From contig CAXXKX010000003.1 of assembly GCA_963676655.2 (NCBI GenBank), positions 3,658,001-3,722,000 on the forward strand: a stretch of DNA of 64,000 nt, in the 5' to 3' direction. Shown one piece after another: positions 1-7,659 of the stretch. The first letter of the stretch is position 1; every line of letters begins with the position of its first letter. The notes beneath the pieces are model-generated. The model did no database searches. It was not told the DNA's origin and saw nothing but the letters and a program-made list of their open reading frames with translations. Origin of the DNA: G963676655 sp963676655 (GTDB lineage Bacteria > Verrucomicrobiota > Lentisphaeria > Victivallales > Victivallaceae). Position numbers and translations under genes: made by a program.

Positions 1-758
1 ATCCTGATCGACGGGCAGTCTTTCCAATAATTTTTCCACCAATTGGCGGCAACTTCGGCCGCGGTTGAAAAATCTTCCGCTTTGGAATCCATGACCGGTT
101 CTGTTCCCATTTCCATGATTACAGCCCGACCGTAAGCGGTTTTCCGGCAGCACACGTTGATGCCGGGATCTTCAGGGCAGGGCTGAAACCAGCCGCATTT
201 GTTTTTAGCTTCAAACATTTGCGGGGGAACATAACCGACTTTTTCCCAACGTTCTTTAGCCCATGGCCAGGCCGGATGACAAGTGACTTTTTTGATAATT
301 TTGTCCGGGTCTTCAAGCAAAAGCTGCGGTTTTTCCAGACTTTGCAGCAGCCGGATCTCGGATTTTCCGGCTTTAATCCGTAAAATGCCCGACTCATATT
401 CCAATACGGCTTTGGTCAACTGGTTTTGCTTTTTCAGCTCAAGGTCCAATCTGCCGACCGGGAGGCGGGTTGGGCGCCAGGATATTCCGACAGTATCAAG
501 TTCGTAGGGGAATTTTTGCGTGACCAGTCTTTGGTTTATCGGCTCAACATCATCCGGATCGTAAAGATCCACTAACTCCTTATAGGTTTGTCCCGGAATG
601 ACGCATTCACCCTGGCGGTGATCCCATAAATCCGAACGGTTCACGGTCAGGCTCAGGCAGTTATCCTTGCCCCATACAAGTACCCCCATGGTGCCGTTGG
701 CCAGCGGGATACCGCAATGCGGCCGCGTCAGCGGAAAATCTTGTTTGAACTTTTTCAT
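1..758 (-). CDS. Glycoside hydrolase-like protein (GH65/GH95/DUF5703-like), N-terminal part
   Basis: The gene runs off the left window edge, so only about 252 N-terminal residues are visible and the frame is open throughout. The N-terminus (PLTRPHCGIPLANGTMGVLVWG, residues 9-30) and the later WWKNYWKDC stretch near residue 240 resemble the beta-sandwich domain and linker of GH65/GH95-type (alpha/alpha)6-barrel glycosidases. The catalytic barrel lies outside the window. No signal peptide is visible, so it may act in the cytoplasm. The ATG at 758 follows AAAAAAGGATAAC, a good ribosome site. It lies 22 bases after the SGNH hydrolase and is probably co-transcribed with it. The exact family is uncertain. 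Confidence 0.75.
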   Translation of the reverse strand, partial: MKKFKQDFPLTRPHCGIPLANGTMGVLVWGKDNCLSLTVNRSDLWDHRQGECVIPGQTYKELVDLYDPDDVEPINQRLVTQKFPYELDTVGISWRPTRLPVGRLDLELKKQNQLTKAVLEYESGILRIKAGKSEIRLLQSLEKPQLLLEDPDKIIKKVTCHPAWPWAKERWEKVGYVPPQMFEAKNKCGWFQPCPEDPGINVCCRKTAYGRAVIMEMGTEPVMDSKAEDFSTAAEVAANWWKNYWKDCPSIR

Positions 759-780
759 GTTATCCTTTTTTAGCATTCAA

Positions 781-2064
781 TCAATTGTGTAGGAGTTTTC
801 CATTTATTAACAAACTGCCGAGATACGCGACAAGGCCCTCGAGTTTCGCCGGGTCGTCGATTGGACGGCTCGGCAGCAAGATGCTCCGGTCAGGCGGTTG
901 AGAGTCCAGTTGCATTATTACTTTGTGTTCGCCATACGGAAGTGAATCCGTTACTATCCCGTAGTGGACCCGGTAGCGATTGCCGTACATATCGAACAAT
1001 GGTAATTCCGGTTGTTCCACTCCGTCGATCCAGACCTTGAATTGACCGCTGTTCAGTCCAAAAAGTCCGAACAAGCCAAAGCCGGTGCCTTTAAAACGGA
1101 ATCTGATTTCCGCGCCCGGCTCATTAGTTTTCCAGATTTTGGCAAGCCGCTTTATACTTTCAATCCGGGTGAAATTCTCTTTTTCCGGCGTTGTTTCAAG
1201 CCAATGCGATGATAGTTCGGCCGCATCCAGCCGGACCATCCGGGTATTATCCGGGGCCGTGGAGGATAAAGCTTCCGGTAGAACCTCCGGCAGTTTTTCA
1301 AATTGCCCCGACAGTATTTTTTCCAGTGCCGTCATAATTATTTTACTGTAGAGTCCATGCCCGTCATCCAGGGTCGGATGGGTCGAATCATTACTGAATA
1401 CCAGTTTGCCCGCGTCTTTCGCTTGTTTTTCTGCTTCGGAATTCAACGGTAGCTGATATACCAGACTGCCGCTTTTTTCCTGTCTGACGACTTCCGGGCC
1501 GAGGTTTATGGATGGAATGCCGTAATGGTCGGCGAGTTTTTCCATGATTTGGATCGTCCAGGGTTGTTTTCCCTCGCTAAGCGCTTTTCTGATCTCGGTA
1601 TTAATTGTGTAGATAAAACAGATGTTGACATCAGGAGAGAACTGTCGGATTTGCCGGATAATACTTTCCATTGACGCCAAACATTGCGGTTGTGTTGTGT
1701 TCGCGCAGTCGTTGACGGCAAATTCGACAAAGACCAAATCCGGATTATGGCGGAGAATATCGTCATACAACCGGAATACCCCCAGCCGCGAGCCGGTTCC
1801 GCCGATGCCGCCGTTGATTCCGGTTATTTGACATTGCGGATACCGCTTTGCCAGTTGTTCGGTTACCAAAACCCGGTAACCTTCCGCAAGCGTAATGCTG
1901 CCGCCAAGAAAACCGATTCTCACCGGGCCGCCGTTTTTAAGTTTTTCCGCAAACCCCGGCAAGCCGCAACGTCCATTCAGCAGTCCGGACAGATCCGACT
2001 GAAGTTCTATTTTTTCTGGATTATAAAGCATAACATCTTTCTTTGCAAATTGATTAAATTTCAA
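781..2064 (-). CDS. SGNH/GDSL-type hydrolase with C-terminal beta-rich domain
   Basis: A 427-residue protein with the blocks of the SGNH hydrolase fold: GGS (residues 54-56, a GDS variant carrying the nucleophilic Ser), Asn84 in NGGIGGTGS, FAVND at 115-119, and the catalytic DSTH (Asp226, His229). These enzymes are usually carbohydrate esterases or lipases. Residues after about 300 form a separate region that looks like a beta-sandwich accessory domain (GTGFGLFGLFG, then FKVWIDG). No signal peptide is evident. An alternative start is Met12. It sits between the regulator at 2181-3263 and the glycoside hydrolase at 1-758, suggesting deacylation of the same oligosaccharide (inference). Confidence 0.85.
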   Translation of the reverse strand: MKFNQFAKKDVMLYNPEKIELQSDLSGLLNGRCGLPGFAEKLKNGGPVRIGFLGGSITLAEGYRVLVTEQLAKRYPQCQITGINGGIGGTGSRLGVFRLYDDILRHNPDLVFVEFAVNDCANTTQPQCLASMESIIRQIRQFSPDVNICFIYTINTEIRKALSEGKQPWTIQIMEKLADHYGIPSINLGPEVVRQEKSGSLVYQLPLNSEAEKQAKDAGKLVFSNDSTHPTLDDGHGLYSKIIMTALEKILSGQFEKLPEVLPEALSSTAPDNTRMVRLDAAELSSHWLETTPEKENFTRIESIKRLAKIWKTNEPGAEIRFRFKGTGFGLFGLFGLNSGQFKVWIDGVEQPELPLFDMYGNRYRVHYGIVTDSLPYGEHKVIMQLDSQPPDRSILLPSRPIDDPAKLEGLVAYLGSLLINGKLLHN

Positions 2065-2180
2065 GTTTTATTTCTGATTCATTATCATATGGTTATTGTG
2101 AATAGATGTCTTAATACGGTCTATTTTGAGCATTCCGGTTCAGATTGATTTGCTCCGTTTTTATAACGGATTTCGTCTAT

Positions 2181-3263
2181 TCAGGCGGTATGTCCCTCTA
2201 CTATTTTAGACTTTACAAGATATTTAATATTGACGTTTTCATCGTGGTGCTTGATTCGGTCGGTGATGATGTCTGCCAGCAGCGAGCCGATTATCTCTAA
2301 TGGCGGGGCTATCGTTGTCAAATTTAGATAGCGGTAACGGGGGTTGTTGTCGGCTGAGATAAGCCCGAAATTTTTTCCAGCTGTCAGTCCGGCTTTGTTT
2401 GCTGTTCCAATCAATTCAGCGGCATTTTCATCCGTCCTGCCAATGATACCGGGTTTTTCATTGTTCCGGATAAAATCTATTATCCCGGAATAATCACAAT
2501 TCAATTCATCAATGGCAAATATTCTCAATTTATCACCAAGAATTTGTTTTGCACCGCGCTGTCTTGCTTCGTGCCAGTGGGGCAGTGGATATCTGGCGTC
2601 ATGTTGATAATAAAAAGCAATGTTTCTGTAGCCTTTGTCCAGCAGATATTTGGCGGCCATACGACCCTCATGTTCATAATTGATAGACACCAGATTGCAT
2701 CCGGTGGGATTTTGAAACAACCATTCACGGTCATACAGAAAGATTTCACCGGGATAATCATCAAGCAGCTGAACATTGTCATGCAGCAATTTAATACTCT
2801 CCTCAGAACCGGGAAATATGACGATAGCTTTAATCTCATTCGTGTTCAATTCCGTGATTAAATCGGCAAGTTCAATCAGGTTGTCTGGCAATTTGCCGTA
2901 ACTGACGTCAAAATTCTTTTCCAGCAATCCGACCAGCGTGGTAATAGTGGTATTGTTCCAGTGAATAAACGAGTACCTGGATTCGGATTCTATAATCAGT
3001 ACTTTGCTCGAAGTTCGGTTCAGTAATCGGTTTACTCGGTCGAAGCTGACTTTTTCATTGACAAACGTGCCGGCACGGTGCTGACGGACAATTATATCTT
3101 CCCGGGCAAGCAAATCCAGGGCATAGTGGGTGTTCATGCGATTTGTTTGATATTTTTCGGCAAGGTTGCGCTCGCTCGGCAGTTTACTGCCGGGAGTGAT
3201 TTTTTTATTTGCGATTTGCCGGAGCAAGTCCAAATAAATTTCTTTCGGATTTGTTGCTTGCAT
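2181..3263 (-). CDS. GntR-type regulator with LacI-like ligand-binding domain
   Basis: A transcription factor of 360 residues with an N-terminal winged helix of GntR type (LPSERNLAEKYQTNRMNTHYAL region) followed by a periplasmic-binding-protein-like sensor of about 270 residues, as in AraR-type regulators of sugar genes. I chose the ATG at 3263 because it has AAAGG nine bases upstream. An in-frame GTG at 3311 lies in the promoter and would overlap the -10 box and an inverted repeat. It probably represses itself and the downstream SGNH and glycoside hydrolase genes in response to a sugar (inference). Confidence 0.9.
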   Translation of the reverse strand: MQATNPKEIYLDLLRQIANKKITPGSKLPSERNLAEKYQTNRMNTHYALDLLAREDIIVRQHRAGTFVNEKVSFDRVNRLLNRTSSKVLIIESESRYSFIHWNNTTITTLVGLLEKNFDVSYGKLPDNLIELADLITELNTNEIKAIVIFPGSEESIKLLHDNVQLLDDYPGEIFLYDREWLFQNPTGCNLVSINYEHEGRMAAKYLLDKGYRNIAFYYQHDARYPLPHWHEARQRGAKQILGDKLRIFAIDELNCDYSGIIDFIRNNEKPGIIGRTDENAAELIGTANKAGLTAGKNFGLISADNNPRYRYLNLTTIAPPLEIIGSLLADIITDRIKHHDENVNIKYLVKSKIVEGHTA

Positions 3264-3599
3264 TGTTTGTTGCCTTTGGTTTATACCAGTTGAACCAAAA
3301 TTATTATACACCTTTTTCCAGGTAAATGCAATACCATAATATGAAAATAGCCCGAAATAAATTTATTGGAAATTGAAAAAGTAAACGCACACCCTGAAAA
3401 ATGAAGATATGCATTTAGATACAAAAAGCATGGGGACTGCTTAGCCCTTCAAATTTTAGATGAATACGCTCGGCATATAATGGCGTTTTCCTTTCGCAAA
3501 GGGATGGTCAAACTTTGATAATTATCAGTACGTTTGACTATTATTTTTATGTAAAGCCTTGAAGATTATCTAGTTGTGTTATTGGATGTGATGCGTTGG
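3264..3599. other. Intergenic region upstream of the GntR/LacI gene
   Basis: This 336-base gap has no supported gene. It holds the promoter and operator (3275-3331) and, at 3515-3600, one copy of a conserved element also found at 39350-39436. The stretch 3340-3500 is AT-rich with no clear feature. A small hairpin CCTTTcgcAAAGG (about 3490-3503) lacks a T-tract, so I do not call a terminator. Confidence 0.6.
3275..3331 (-). promoter_or_regulatory. Promoter and operator of the regulator at 2181-3263
   Basis: On the minus strand a -35 box TTGCAT (3326-3331) and a -10 box TATAAT (3303-3308) are separated by 17 bases. Just downstream is an inverted repeat, TTTGGTT / AACCAAA (3275-3281 and 3293-3299), with a nested TGGT-TTAT-ACCA. 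Its position overlapping the transcription start suggests an autorepression operator. The boxes and repeat are seen directly; the function is inferred. Confidence 0.7.
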
Positions 3600-3600
3600 T
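3515..3600. repeat. Interspersed intergenic element, copy A
   Basis: The first 25 bases (3515-3539) match 39350-39374 at 23 of 25 positions, and weaker similarity continues to the end of the aldo/keto reductase gene (shared TGTRATGCGT-like block near 3589 and 39425). The core contains a perfect 12-base palindrome, TGATAATTATCA, nested in GTCAAAC / GTTTGAC (3507-3513 and 3532-3538). Both copies lie upstream of GntR-type regulator genes. It could be a shared regulator site, a small RNA gene or a decayed mobile element. Confidence 0.6.
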
Positions 3601-4493
3601 TAATCAGGTTGAGGCCATTGACTTGGGCGAAGTATAGCTTCAGGAAAGAGCGGGACAATGGCTTTTGCAGTTTTAAAAACAGGCTCCGATAATTTTCCAC
3701 GATGGATAAGTTCTATGTTCTGCCGTAGTTGATCAACCGTGTCCACCCCGGTTAAAATACTTTGGATAGCCGGATTGTTCAAAACATATCTGGCACAAAG
3801 TTCCGGCATCGACAGGTCTGAGTCAATAGCCAGGGCTTCAAGTTGACGACGTACCGGAATTACTTCTCTTAAAAACGGCTTGATCTGTTCTTCCGGCATC
3901 AGCATCAAGCCTTGAAGATAGATGCTGCGAACAAATATTTTAATTCCTTGCCCATGTGCCTGTTCCAGAAAATTGTCAAAACGCTTATCCAGAATATTGT
4001 ACGGCAACTGGATATACTTGACATTTTGCGTCAGAATTTCGGAGCAATACTTCGTGCTGTCCAAAGATATGCCGCAACCTCTGATCAGCTCGCGGGATTC
4101 CAGTTTACGCAGGATGTCAAGATACCGGAAGTCCTCTTCCCGGTGAAAAAGGCAGGCGTCCAGATGATCAACCTGTAATCTGCGCAATGAATTTTCAACC
4201 GAGCTAGTGATAAATTTCTCTGCTTCGGGCAAAGACAATTTCTGCGCTCCAACCGGTGGAATTTTACTGATAATCAGCATTTTGTGCCGCAGATTCAACT
4301 CCGATAAAGCCCGGCCCAGAATGTCTTCACTGTCGCCGTAGGCCGCTGCCGTATCGAGGGTATTGATGCCGCCTTCGAATGCGGCGGCGATAATATCACG
4401 GGCATTTTCGTATGACGGTTTGCCGCCGGTATTGGCAATGCCGTAATCAAGCCCGAACTGGACGGTTCCCAGTTGTATTTTGGTAAAATTCAT
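3600..4493 (-). CDS. Aldo/keto reductase
   Basis: A 297-residue NADPH-dependent oxidoreductase with a TIM-barrel fold. The active-site tetrad is visible: Asp and Tyr in DTAAAYGDSE (about residues 47-56), Lys in LIISKIPP and His in DACLFHREED. The length is usual for the family. Its ATG overlaps the SDR stop codon by four bases (4490-4493), indicating translational coupling. It is the last gene of a UroD, Gfo/Idh, SDR, AKR series, which suggests stepwise oxidation and reduction of an unusual sugar. The substrate cannot be read from the sequence. Confidence 0.9.
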   Translation of the reverse strand: MNFTKIQLGTVQFGLDYGIANTGGKPSYENARDIIAAAFEGGINTLDTAAAYGDSEDILGRALSELNLRHKMLIISKIPPVGAQKLSLPEAEKFITSSVENSLRRLQVDHLDACLFHREEDFRYLDILRKLESRELIRGCGISLDSTKYCSEILTQNVKYIQLPYNILDKRFDNFLEQAHGQGIKIFVRSIYLQGLMLMPEEQIKPFLREVIPVRRQLEALAIDSDLSMPELCARYVLNNPAIQSILTGVDTVDQLRQNIELIHRGKLSEPVFKTAKAIVPLFPEAILRPSQWPQPD

Positions 4494-5278
4494 TTAGCCG
4501 TGTAACCCCCGTCAACCGGAATATTGGTTCCGGTGATATAAGCTGAAGCGTCGGACCCCAGAAAGACGATTATGCCCTTGAGATCGGTATCATTGGCCAT
4601 CCGGCCCAACTGGGTTCGAGCATTGTATTGCTTGACAAAGCGTTCCGGCTGGGTTTCCGACCGGAGGCCGCCGGGGGAGACACAATTTACCCTGATGTTG
4701 TGCGACCCGAGAATACTGGCTGCCCAACGGGTGAAATTGATCATGCCGCCCTTTTCATAAAAATAAATCGGGGAAGGGTTGGGATTCATGTCGGTACCTT
4801 CATAATTGGCCATCTCTACTCCCACCATGCCCATCATTGAACCGATATTGATGATTGAACCGTGTTGTTGTTTTTTCATGTCGTCTGCAAATAATTCAGT
4901 TATTTTGAACAGGGCCGAAGCATTGATGTGCAGACTCTTATCGAACTCCGCCAGCGGGTGGTCCCAGCCGTCGCAGGCATTTCTGGTGACCGCGTTATTA
5001 ACCAGGATGTCAAGTCGGCCGCTGCGTTCAATGATTTCATCGTGAAGCCGCTGGATAGACTTATCATCCGCAAGGTCTAGTTGCAAGGCGGTTACGTTGT
5101 ATCCGGCTTCACGCTCTTCCTTTGCCACCACTTCGAGCGCTTCGACTCCGCGCGAGGCGATATAGGTTTCGGCTCCGGCTTCCGCCAGTGCGGCGACGAT
5201 CTGGCGTCCGTACAATCCGGCTCCGCCGGTTACCAGCGCCACTTTTCCCTTAAGTGAAAATGATTCAAGCACGTTCAT
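4490..5278 (-). CDS. Short-chain dehydrogenase/reductase (SDR)
   Basis: A classical SDR of 262 residues. The N-terminal Rossmann motif is TGGAGLYG (about 17-24), followed by NNAV (about 91-94), the catalytic Ser in INIGSMMG, and the YxxxK pair in YFYEKGG. The C-terminal VDGGYTAK is typical. It uses NAD(P) and acts on a hydroxyl or keto group, often of a sugar or sugar acid. The ATG at 5278 follows AAGG. Only 10 bases separate it from the Gfo/Idh gene upstream, and it overlaps the aldo/keto reductase, so it is part of one transcript. Confidence 0.92.
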   Translation of the reverse strand: MNVLESFSLKGKVALVTGGAGLYGRQIVAALAEAGAETYIASRGVEALEVVAKEEREAGYNVTALQLDLADDKSIQRLHDEIIERSGRLDILVNNAVTRNACDGWDHPLAEFDKSLHINASALFKITELFADDMKKQQHGSIINIGSMMGMVGVEMANYEGTDMNPNPSPIYFYEKGGMINFTRWAASILGSHNIRVNCVSPGGLRSETQPERFVKQYNARTQLGRMANDTDLKGIIVFLGSDASAYITGTNIPVDGGYTAK

Positions 5279-5288
5279 ATTGTCTACC

Positions 5289-6239
5289 TTAAACTATATT
5301 GATTATTTGAGCATTGTTTTCGCGACTTTCCAGGCCGCCGATTACCAGTTTCATCAGTTCTTCGGTTTCACTGAACGGAAACGGATATTCTCCGCTGCGC
5401 AGAAAATCGACAAAAGCCTGAAGTTGCGCTTTAAATGCATAAAACGTGTCATTGCTGCAAACGTACGCATTGCCTTTGGTCCCGGCCAGGCGGATGCCGC
5501 CGCCGTATTGGACATCTTTGATCAGGGCGATCATAATATCGATGCCGAGCTTATGGGTCATGTGAACAATATTGCGTTCCGGCGTGCCGAGGTTTTGGAT
5601 GGTCTTGAAACCTGGCCCGACAATCGGGTAAATTGCCTCCAGTGCGTGAATTCCGTAGGTTTCCCACTTTTTGCACATGGTGGCGGAGACGAAACGCAGT
5701 TCACCCAGCTCATTGGTTGATTTCTGATACGGCATGTATTCTTTGGCATAACGCATCGCGCTGGACGACATGATCGGACGTTTTTCATCGACGATCCACT
5801 TGCTGAAAGTCGCCAGGTCGGCTGAATTATCACACAACGGTTTATCAACAAATACCGGAAGTTCGGCCTCGACAAACGGTTTTACCCGCGCAACGTGTTC
5901 GCCGCCGATATCGGTCGCGATAATGACCGCGTCCACCTGACCGATCATTTTTTCCGGGGCATCGACCACGTTCGGGATGAGTGAACAAGCCGCGACATGT
6001 TCGGCATCGTGCCGGTCGTCACAAAAGATATGGGTGACATTGGCTCCGGCTATCGGCAAGGACTCCACCGGCTCCTTGTTTAAATATTCCGCAATGCCGG
6101 CAAAAGGGCATTCGGCCGTCATCTTATCCCGGTCATAGCCGTTGAAGATTGCGCTCCACGAATAAGGATGCCCGTTGCCTTCGGTCATTCCGATGATACC
6201 AAGACGAATTTTTTCAGAATGTTTCATCAGTTTATCCAT
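5289..6239 (-). CDS. Gfo/Idh/MocA-family oxidoreductase
   Basis: A 316-residue NAD(P)-dependent sugar oxidoreductase. The N-terminus starts a Rossmann strand (KIRLGIIGM), but the usual glycine-rich loop is replaced by TEGNGHPYSWS, a subfamily variation. The conserved EKP motif appears as VDKPLCDN. The C-terminal half should form the substrate-binding alpha/beta domain. ATG codons at 6239 and 6227 are both possible; the second has GGATAAACTG just upstream and may be the real start. The region upstream of it carries the small inserted element at 6242-6416, which now separates it from the UroD-like gene. Confidence 0.87.
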   Translation of the reverse strand: MDKLMKHSEKIRLGIIGMTEGNGHPYSWSAIFNGYDRDKMTAECPFAGIAEYLNKEPVESLPIAGANVTHIFCDDRHDAEHVAACSLIPNVVDAPEKMIGQVDAVIIATDIGGEHVARVKPFVEAELPVFVDKPLCDNSADLATFSKWIVDEKRPIMSSSAMRYAKEYMPYQKSTNELGELRFVSATMCKKWETYGIHALEAIYPIVGPGFKTIQNLGTPERNIVHMTHKLGIDIMIALIKDVQYGGGIRLAGTKGNAYVCSNDTFYAFKAQLQAFVDFLRSGEYPFPFSETEELMKLVIGGLESRENNAQIINIV

Positions 6240-6241
6240 TT

Positions 6242-6416
6242 TTTATTAGAGATTTTGACTATTGCGAAATATGAACTGCACCACAGAGAACACGGAGAAA
6301 CACGGAGAAAGGTTTAAGTTTTCAGCTTAAGCTGAAAAATAAAAAAACTTTTTCGTGAATTTTCGTGAATTTTCGTGGTTAATATTTGCATTTCGCTCGA
6401 CTCTTTATTAGAGATT
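6242..6416. mobile_element. Short non-coding insertion flanked by 13-bp direct repeats
   Basis: A 13-base sequence (TTTATTAGAGATT) occurs at 6242-6254 and again at 6404-6416. The second copy includes the stop codon of the UroD-like gene, as expected if a roughly 150-base element had inserted between two genes of one operon with target duplication. Inside are near-terminal inverted repeats GCGAAAT / ATTTCGC (6264-6270 and 6390-6396), a CACGGAGAAA tandem pair (6291-6310), a palindrome TTTCAGCTTAAGCTGAAA (about 6319-6336) and three TTTTCGTGAA-like decamers (about 6350-6379). The CACGGAG and CACGAAA tracts are in inverted arrangement. There is no coding capacity. Confidence 0.65.
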
Positions 6417-7530
6417 AATATTTTCCATGTTTTTCAACAAGATCACGCATTATTGCGATCCGCTCCTCCACCGCGCCGGGGGGAACCTGGTCTCCCGCGT
6501 TGGCGATCAAACGAGAAGACTGCTTTTTCAATTCCAGCCAGTCCAGTACAGCCTTTTTAAAAGCAGCGGTACTGACGTCAGGCAGCCAGAGTTCCGGCGA
6601 AACTCCACCCGAAAGAATAAGCGACGGCCCCGCCTCGTCGCGACACTGCTGTGGAGTCAAATCACCCATGGGCGTCGGGGTGACCGCGTCGATACAATCC
6701 GCGCCGACCTGCTTTATCATATTTATCGCGCCTGACAACCTGCCGTCGACATGGACTGCGACTTTTTTATCAGTAGAGTGCAAACGGGCAATCGCTTCGG
6801 TGTAAAATTTGCCGGACCATTGATCGAAGAATTGCGGAGGCTGTATATTACTGGAAAAATTGTCTCCCATGCAGACAAACCGGACCGGGGAAGCCGCAAG
6901 CGCATCAACCAGTTTCAGATTGCTGTCATTTATCTGCTCGATTACCTCCATTACCGTCTCCGTCCAGTCATAAGTGGCGAAAATAGTCCGTTCCACTCCC
7001 ATCCAGTAAGAAAGCAAGTGTCCCATTGCACTGTATCCGAGAACGACATAGCAAACGCCGATATCTCCGATACAGTCTACCCATGCCTGATATTTTTCAG
7101 GTAAAAACCGAAAGTTTCGATTCGCCATGGCGTAACCCAGAATCTTCAGTTGTTCTTCGGTTTTAACTCCCCAGTCAGTGATTCCCCAGGAATAAGATGA
7201 TTCCTCCCACAGCCGGGAACGCTCTATTTTACCGAGTGGCGTTTCAAAGCTCCAGGTGATTTCCTGACCGTCTTCGCTCTTCTTTATGCTCGCGCTGACA
7301 TCGTCAGGATAAGATACCTCGAAAAAGTTACCCAGGTTAGGCAGATAGAAACCAATCCCGTTTTTCCTGTGGTAATTGATCAGGTCATATTCCGGTTCTT
7401 CGTATGGCCTGCTTAAATCCCATGCCATTTTGTTTTTATGATAAAACCAATGCGATAGGTCCAGCATGAACGGGACCTGATCCGGCGTTTCATTCCGGTA
7501 AACCGCTTCAATTCGTTGTCTCTGATTCAT
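6415..7530 (-). CDS. Uroporphyrinogen decarboxylase-family protein
   Basis: A 371-residue protein with the layout of UroD/MtaA-type TIM barrels (MNQRQRIEAVYRNETPDQVP at the start, later GDLTPQQC and LSGGVSPELW). True UroD acts in heme synthesis, while MtaA/CmuA-type relatives transfer methyl groups to corrinoid or coenzyme M carriers. The zinc motif HxCG of the methyltransferases is HVDG here (near residue 252), so the metal-binding Cys is missing and the activity may differ. The neighbours are sugar oxidoreductases, arguing for a catabolic role such as methyl-sugar handling (inference). It is the first gene after the palindrome pair at 7557-7609. Confidence 0.8.
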   Translation of the reverse strand: MNQRQRIEAVYRNETPDQVPFMLDLSHWFYHKNKMAWDLSRPYEEPEYDLINYHRKNGIGFYLPNLGNFFEVSYPDDVSASIKKSEDGQEITWSFETPLGKIERSRLWEESSYSWGITDWGVKTEEQLKILGYAMANRNFRFLPEKYQAWVDCIGDIGVCYVVLGYSAMGHLLSYWMGVERTIFATYDWTETVMEVIEQINDSNLKLVDALAASPVRFVCMGDNFSSNIQPPQFFDQWSGKFYTEAIARLHSTDKKVAVHVDGRLSGAINMIKQVGADCIDAVTPTPMGDLTPQQCRDEAGPSLILSGGVSPELWLPDVSTAAFKKAVLDWLELKKQSSRLIANAGDQVPPGAVEERIAIMRDLVEKHGKY

Positions 7531-7556
7531 AACTGTATCCGGTTCTGGTTTTGTTG

Positions 7557-7609
7557 ATATATAATTATATATTCAAAACTATGCCATTTACAGTGAGTTT
7601 ATATATAAA
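7557..7609. promoter_or_regulatory. Paired AT-rich palindromes upstream of the UroD-like operon
   Basis: Two perfect palindromes lie upstream of the start at 7530: ATATATAATTATATAT (7557-7572) and TTTATATATAAA (7598-7609), with centres 39 bases apart. A closely similar pair with 38-base spacing lies upstream of the amidohydrolase gene (39156-39204). The inner palindrome contains TATAAT on both strands, so it may include a -10 box. A shared regulator is inferred. Confidence 0.5.
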
Positions 7610-7659
7610 AAAGGTTTATAATAATATAATTTTATGGGATAAGTTTTGCGACTGTGAAA

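Noticed and set aside
2154..2170. Hairpin TCCGTT / AACGGA downstream of the first regulator
   Set aside because: Six-base stem without a following T-tract on the relevant strand; not enough to call a terminator.
6319..6336. Palindrome TTTCAGCTTAAGCTGAAA as a terminator
   Set aside because: The A/T run lies upstream with respect to the minus-strand operon; better seen as part of the inserted element.
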